Origin: Anaerolineales bacterium
GTDB taxonomy: Bacteria > Chloroflexota > Anaerolineae > Epilineales > JAANWY01
NCBI GenBank assembly: GCA_018263655.1
Contig: JAANWY010000319.1
Span: 802-9,884 of the forward strand
Reading direction: 5' to 3'
Length of the DNA stretch: 9,083 nt
Under the pieces are notes generated by a model that was given only the letters and a program-made list of their open reading frames with translations, searched no databases and was not told the DNA's origin. Position numbers and translations under genes: made by a program. Of this stretch, positions 5,450 to 9,083 are shown one piece after another (the stretch's first letter is position 1; every line of letters starts with the position of its first letter).

Positions 5450-6664
5450 ATGACCAATGCCCAACAGGCGCCGGACCGCACCACACCCCCGGAAGATTTC
5501 GTCCAACAAGTGAAGCAGGTCTTGGAACATCTGTACGACTTCCCTTATTTACAGCGCCACCCACTGGCGCGCCAGTTCGGATCTGCCGAAGATCGCCCGA
5601 GTGAAACGGCCGGCCAGCGGCTACGGCGCGAGTTCATTGCTGTTATCGAATCACTGGATCCCGGGCGAAGCGTCTCCTTCCGCGCGCCTCCTGCCCGTCT
5701 CTTTAACCTCCTCCATCTGCATTATGTCGGCGGGATGACGGTCCAGGAAGCTGCGCACGAACTGGGCATCTCAAAGCGACAGGCGTACCGCGACCTACGA
5801 CGCGGCGAGGAGAGTGTGGCCGCCATGTTGTGGGCGCGTCGCTCTCCCCCATCTCCTCAAGAACCAAGGGCCAGTCAGCTTTCCTCCGTCCAGGCAGAAA
5901 TGGCCCGGCTAGAGCCCCACCCCCGCCCCACCGATGTGCGGGGGCTCCTGCGCCAGGCTCAAAAAGCGGTAGAACAGTTGGCGTCACAACGCCGCGTCAG
6001 CCTACATGCGGAGGTTCCGCAAGAACCCGTGATCATCTCGATCGATCCCGTCGTAGCCCAACAGGTGCTGGTCAGTGTCCTCAGCTCTGCAGTCCAGCAG
6101 GCTCGACCCGGAGACCTACACCTTGAGATGGCCACTGGCGCGGAAACAGCATCCCTGATCTTCTGCTACCGGCCGGCGCTAGAAGTGACTGACGCGCCCC
6201 TCGTCGACGGCGTCGTTGGACAACTGGTGGATCGGCTTGAATGGCGGCTGGACCACGATGAGCAATCCGAGGGTGCTCGTATCGTTACGCTGCACATGGT
6301 GTCGCTCGGTCCCACGGTGCTAGTCATCGATGACAACGAGGGTCTCGTGGAGCTGCTGAGTCGCTATCTCGCTGATCACGCCTGTCGGGTGATGCCGGCG
6401 GCAAGCGGTCAGGAGGGCTTGCGATTAGCCCAGGAACTGGCTCCAGATGCGGTCATCCTGGATGTGATGATGCCGGAGATGGATGGGTGGGAGGTCTTGC
6501 AGAGACTTCGGACGCTCCCACAGACAACCGATATCCCCGTCATCATCTGCTCTGTCTTCGATGATCCTGGACTTGCCCAATCTCTGGGGGCCTCTCTCTT
6601 CCTGCACAAGCCCGTCAGCCGGGATGACGTCCTGACTGCACTACGCCAGCTAGGCGTAGTGTGA
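5450..6664 (+). CDS. Atypical response regulator: HTH, degenerate HATPase domain, C-terminal receiver
   Basis: A 404-residue cytoplasmic protein, likely a DNA-binding regulator. Residues 16-40 hold a VLEHLYDFPYLQRHPLA segment. Residues 82-130 form a sigma-r4-like helix-turn-helix (LFNLLHLHYVGGMTVQEAAH, then ELGISKRQAYRDLRRG). Residues 145-285 follow the plan of a histidine-kinase ATPase domain (an AEVPQEPVIISIDPVVAQQV approach to the N-box), but the N-box asparagines are serines (S209, S213) and no DxGxG or GxGLGL box can be found, so ATP binding looks lost. Residues 288-404 are a canonical receiver: D294/D295, phospho-acceptor D338 (LDVMMPEMDG), S368 and K387 (HKP). This order is opposite to ordinary REC-HTH regulators. 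The ATG at 5450 has GGGAG six bases upstream; earlier in-frame ATGs (5384, 5426) lack this. It is transcribed divergently from the transporter series and overlaps the kinase gene tail to tail by 15 bp, which makes that kinase its most likely partner. Confidence 0.88.
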   Translation: MTNAQQAPDRTTPPEDFVQQVKQVLEHLYDFPYLQRHPLARQFGSAEDRPSETAGQRLRREFIAVIESLDPGRSVSFRAPPARLFNLLHLHYVGGMTVQEAAHELGISKRQAYRDLRRGEESVAAMLWARRSPPSPQEPRASQLSSVQAEMARLEPHPRPTDVRGLLRQAQKAVEQLASQRRVSLHAEVPQEPVIISIDPVVAQQVLVSVLSSAVQQARPGDLHLEMATGAETASLIFCYRPALEVTDAPLVDGVVGQLVDRLEWRLDHDEQSEGARIVTLHMVSLGPTVLVIDDNEGLVELLSRYLADHACRVMPAASGQEGLRLAQELAPDAVILDVMMPEMDGWEVLQRLRTLPQTTDIPVIICSVFDDPGLAQSLGASLFLHKPVSRDDVLTALRQLGVV

Positions 6665-8848
6665 GAAGGTCTCCTCCGATACGGACGCTTCGTCGTAGCG
6701 TGGTTCCAGGACCCCGATTGCCGCACGCAGACAGCGCACGACCTCGGCCGGCTGCAGGCTGTCACCTGGGCGGCGAATAATCATTTGGCTGCCGTGTTGC
6801 GCCAGTGTGTCCTCTGCGTAACTCGTTACCGTCAACAGTATCACAGGTACATCGGCCAGATCAACGTCGCCTTGCATTTCGTCGAGCACACCGAAGCCAT
6901 CCACGTTCGGCATAATCAGGTCCAACAGGACCAAGTCGGGGCGTTGGGAGCGCATAGCCGTTAGACCTTCTCGACCGTCATAGGCGCGGCGGATGTCAAA
7001 GGGCCGGCCGGTCGTCGCCAGAATGCGCTTCACCAACTCACCGATGCCTCGATCATCGTCGACGATCAAGATATCGTGGGCGTCGTTGAGTTGCTGTATC
7101 TCTCGCAGCAACCGCTCAGCCGCAAATGGCTTCGTCAGGCAGGCTGCCACTGCCAGGTCGTGCGCCACCCACGCCTGGCTGGGCAGCGAGCACTCGATGA
7201 AGGGCACGGATATAGACGGGCTGCAATCGTGGGTCTGGTCCCCTTCTGGTGGAACGTTACACACCACCGCCCGCGGGTGATGTCTCCTAATCTCTGCGTC
7301 TAGCCGGCGAGGGTCCTCCACGTGCACGACTTCGTACTCTTCCGTGTGACGGTGCACGAAGGAAGCCACCGCCGGGTCAGAGTCGATCACGAGAACGCAG
7401 GGGCGTGGCTCGTCAGACCACGATGGCTCGGCTGCGTGCGTTCTGTACAGAGCTGAGGCGGGAAGGGCATGGGCTGGAATAGGCAAGGTGAAGGAAAACG
7501 TTGCCCCGCAGCCTTCCTCACTCTCTGCCCAAATTCGTCCGTCATGAGCTTGCACGAATCGCTTACTGATTGCCAAACCCAATCCCGCGCCCTGGTGGCT
7601 GCGGCGCAGCGATTGGTCCACTTGATAGAATTCGTCAAAGATGTGTGGCAGCTTGTCCCGTGGGATACCAGGACCGGTATCGCTCACGCTGATGACCACT
7701 TCACCATCTGTCCGCTTCGCCTCTAACATCACCGTGCCGGCTTCGGTGAATCGTCGCGCATTCTTGAGCAGGTTGAGGAGTACCTGGCGAATGCGCGTGC
7801 GGTCGATTTCTAGCGTGGGTAAGTCGTGGGTGATCTTCACATCCAGATGGGCCGGGTCCCCTCGAAAAAGGTCTTCAGCGATCTCCCCTGTGCCCTGAAT
7901 CAAAGGTTCCAGCGGGGTGGGCTCCTTGTTCAGCGGAAAACCGACTATCTCGAAGCGAGACAGATCGAGGACGTCGTCGATCATCTCCAACAGATGCCGG
8001 CTGTTGCGGTAGATGTGGTGAACGTCCCGGCGCAGGGGGGGCGGCCAGTGCACCTCCCCGTACACCTCCGGCGTGAGATACATTACCTCACTGAAGCCCA
8101 AGATCAAGCTGAGTGGTGTCCGCAGTTCGTGGCTGATGTTGGCGGCGAATTGCTCCTTCATACGCTGCGCTTCCTCCGCCTGCCTGCGAGCGAGGATCAA
8201 CTCGCGCTGTGTGCGACGCAGGAGCGTGTTGGATAGCCTCAATGATTTCACAACGCGACTGAGCTCAGCCCGGTGAGCGCGTGTTTCCTCTAGCAAGCGA
8301 TTGACTTCCTGATGCATGCTCCATACCCAGTCCAATGCGGTGTATATCGTGTGCACAGCCAGCCAGGCCGTTAGGAGGCCTAACGCTAATGCCAGGGAGA
8401 GATCCGGCAACGGATAGAAACGGGCGCCGATATAGTTCAACGTCGTGGCCAGCGCGCCGGCCGCGCCTGCAATCACAAACTCGCTGCCGGAAACCAGGAT
8501 CGCGCCGACGAAGATTAGGAGCAGGCTGAGGAAAGGGAGCCAGGGATCAAAGAACTGCCACATGGCCCTTAGCAAGACGGCCGTAAGCCCCCACACCAGC
8601 ACGTGCCGAGCCAGTGTCGGGTGCTTATCGAGTAACAGTTGCACACTCAGGCCTAACCCCAACAGCATAGCCCACAGGCCAAATGCGGCGAGTGGAAAAG
8701 GCTTTGTCGGCAGGGCCATCCACATCGCCAGACTGCTGGCGCCCATCAACGCGAGAGCCATGTGATGCGCCAACTGCCGGCGCAAGCCCTCCCGGTTGGC
8801 TACATTACCTTCATATGCAAACACGCGCGCCCAGATCGCTCGCAACAC
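6650..8848 (-). CDS. Hybrid sensor histidine kinase, six-helix membrane sensor with two receivers
   Basis: A 732-residue membrane protein. Six hydrophobic helices (about 31-47, 53-73, 82-99, 104-120, 122-140, 150-172) have almost no periplasmic domain between them, so the signal is probably read in or at the membrane. A coiled coil spans about 178-232. HisKA has phospho-acceptor H240 (NISHELRTP). The HATPase is complete: N359/N363, DTGPGI (390-395), FDEFYQ (404-409) and GAGLGL (420-425). Receiver 1 (483-590) keeps an acidic pair (D489, D491) and K573, but has N531 where the phospho-aspartate should be, so it is a pseudo-receiver. Receiver 2 (591-712) has D597-D599 and phospho-site D643 (LLDLIMP), but Arg693 at the usual lysine position. 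A GTG at 8848 is used. TTG at 8845 sits at better spacing (7 bases) from GGAGG and could be the true start. There is no Hpt domain in the window. Its stop codon lies within the coding sequence of the plus-strand regulator. Confidence 0.93.
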   Translation of the reverse strand: MLRAIWARVFAYEGNVANREGLRRQLAHHMALALMGASSLAMWMALPTKPFPLAAFGLWAMLLGLGLSVQLLLDKHPTLARHVLVWGLTAVLLRAMWQFFDPWLPFLSLLLIFVGAILVSGSEFVIAGAAGALATTLNYIGARFYPLPDLSLALALGLLTAWLAVHTIYTALDWVWSMHQEVNRLLEETRAHRAELSRVVKSLRLSNTLLRRTQRELILARRQAEEAQRMKEQFAANISHELRTPLSLILGFSEVMYLTPEVYGEVHWPPPLRRDVHHIYRNSRHLLEMIDDVLDLSRFEIVGFPLNKEPTPLEPLIQGTGEIAEDLFRGDPAHLDVKITHDLPTLEIDRTRIRQVLLNLLKNARRFTEAGTVMLEAKRTDGEVVISVSDTGPGIPRDKLPHIFDEFYQVDQSLRRSHQGAGLGLAISKRFVQAHDGRIWAESEEGCGATFSFTLPIPAHALPASALYRTHAAEPSWSDEPRPCVLVIDSDPAVASFVHRHTEEYEVVHVEDPRRLDAEIRRHHPRAVVCNVPPEGDQTHDCSPSISVPFIECSLPSQAWVAHDLAVAACLTKPFAAERLLREIQQLNDAHDILIVDDDRGIGELVKRILATTGRPFDIRRAYDGREGLTAMRSQRPDLVLLDLIMPNVDGFGVLDEMQGDVDLADVPVILLTVTSYAEDTLAQHGSQMIIRRPGDSLQPAEVVRCLRAAIGVLEPRYDEASVSEETFSHYA

Positions 8849-8896
8849 ATTGCCTCCAGACTACGAGATGCTCTTCTTGGTGTCTCTCGCCTGCGC

Positions 8897-8925
8897 AGTG
8901 TATCACGAAATGCCGCCGCCGTCCA
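8897..8925 (-). promoter_or_regulatory. Candidate promoter of the hybrid histidine kinase
   Basis: On the minus strand, TGGACG (8925-8920), a 17-base spacer and TACACT (8902-8897), with TG one base ahead of the -10. Each box matches the sigma70 consensus at 4 of 6 positions. A leader of about 40 bases would precede the start codon and its GGAGG. Confidence 0.35.
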
Positions 8926-8968
8926 GCCGCGCGGCTGTGGCGCCTAGGTGCAAGGCCAAACACCCAAG

Positions 8969-9074
8969 ACCTGTCTGCCCACGCACAGGCAGGCCTGAAA
9001 CAAGTTTCAGCGTCCAGGACGCTCGAACTTGCGACGTCCTGAGCCTGTCGAAGGGTTCGAGGCCTGTCTGCGTG
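8969..9074. repeat. Cluster of nested palindromes with copy C of the CCTGAG/TCGAAGGG repeat
   Basis: Several inverted repeats lie side by side. CTGAAA-CAAG-TTTCAG (8995-9010) and GCGTCC-A-GGACGC (9010-9022) are perfect. CTCGAAC (9022-9028) pairs with GTTCGAG (9055-9061). An imperfect outer pair joins 8980-8995 with 9061-9074. Inside lies GTCCTGAG-CCTG-TCGAAGGG (9036-9055), which agrees with copy A at 16 of 20 positions with the same spacing. I see no coding gene from 8849 to the end of the window. The element continues towards, and perhaps beyond, the window edge. Confidence 0.6.
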
Positions 9075-9083
9075 CCCCCCTGC

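Overview
The window looks like chromosomal DNA from a GC-rich bacterium, most likely of the phylum Chloroflexota. Three features suggest this. The lipoprotein has a Val/Glu-repeat tether (VEVTRVVEVE type) right after its lipobox. The regulator on the plus strand starts with an 'HLYD..L..HPL' segment followed by a sigma-r4-like helix-turn-helix, which I remember as a recurrent Chloroflexota protein type. Copies of a CCTGAG...TCGAAGGG repeat sit between the genes. The taxonomic call is an inference; there is no rRNA gene here to confirm it.

Layout. The left 5.05 kb is one minus-strand gene series, read from right to left: a Ugp-type solute-binding lipoprotein (ugpB-like, 3634-5046); a 329-bp spacer with a strong hairpin and a large imperfect inverted repeat; the two CUT1-family permeases ugpA-like (2411-3304) and ugpE-like (1583-2407); a glutamine-synthetase-family ligase of the gamma-glutamyl-amine type (195-1574); and the first 24 codons of a short-chain dehydrogenase that runs off the left edge (1-73). 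No transport ATPase (UgpC/MsiK) is present. A 403-bp region (5047-5449) separates this series from a divergent plus-strand gene (5450-6664). That gene encodes an unusual regulator: N-terminal HTH, a decayed histidine-kinase-type ATPase domain and a C-terminal receiver domain. Its 3' end overlaps by 15 bp, tail to tail, the 3' end of a minus-strand hybrid sensor histidine kinase (6650-8848) with six predicted membrane helices, HisKA, HATPase and two receiver domains. The right end (about 8950-9083) is non-coding and full of small palindromes, including another copy of the repeat.

How the parts may work together. The lipoprotein should capture a small solute outside the membrane and pass it to the UgpA/UgpE channel, powered by an ATPase encoded elsewhere. 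The ligase lacks the glutamate that ammonia-using glutamine synthetases employ and is better explained as glutamylating an organic amine. With the adjacent SDR this resembles the glnA4-type amine-catabolism clusters of actinobacteria. A coherent but unproven reading is import of an amine-bearing or glycerophosphodiester-like compound followed by gamma-glutamylation and oxidation. The divergent regulator and its tail-to-tail histidine kinase are placed to control this, but regulation is inferred only from position.

No mobile element with a transposase, no CRISPR array, no tRNA and no rRNA was found. The items most worth a second look are the HTH / pseudo-ATPase / receiver regulator with its overlapping kinase partner, the amine-ligase plus Ugp pairing, and the CCTGAG/TCGAAGGG palindromic repeat family in the gene spacers.
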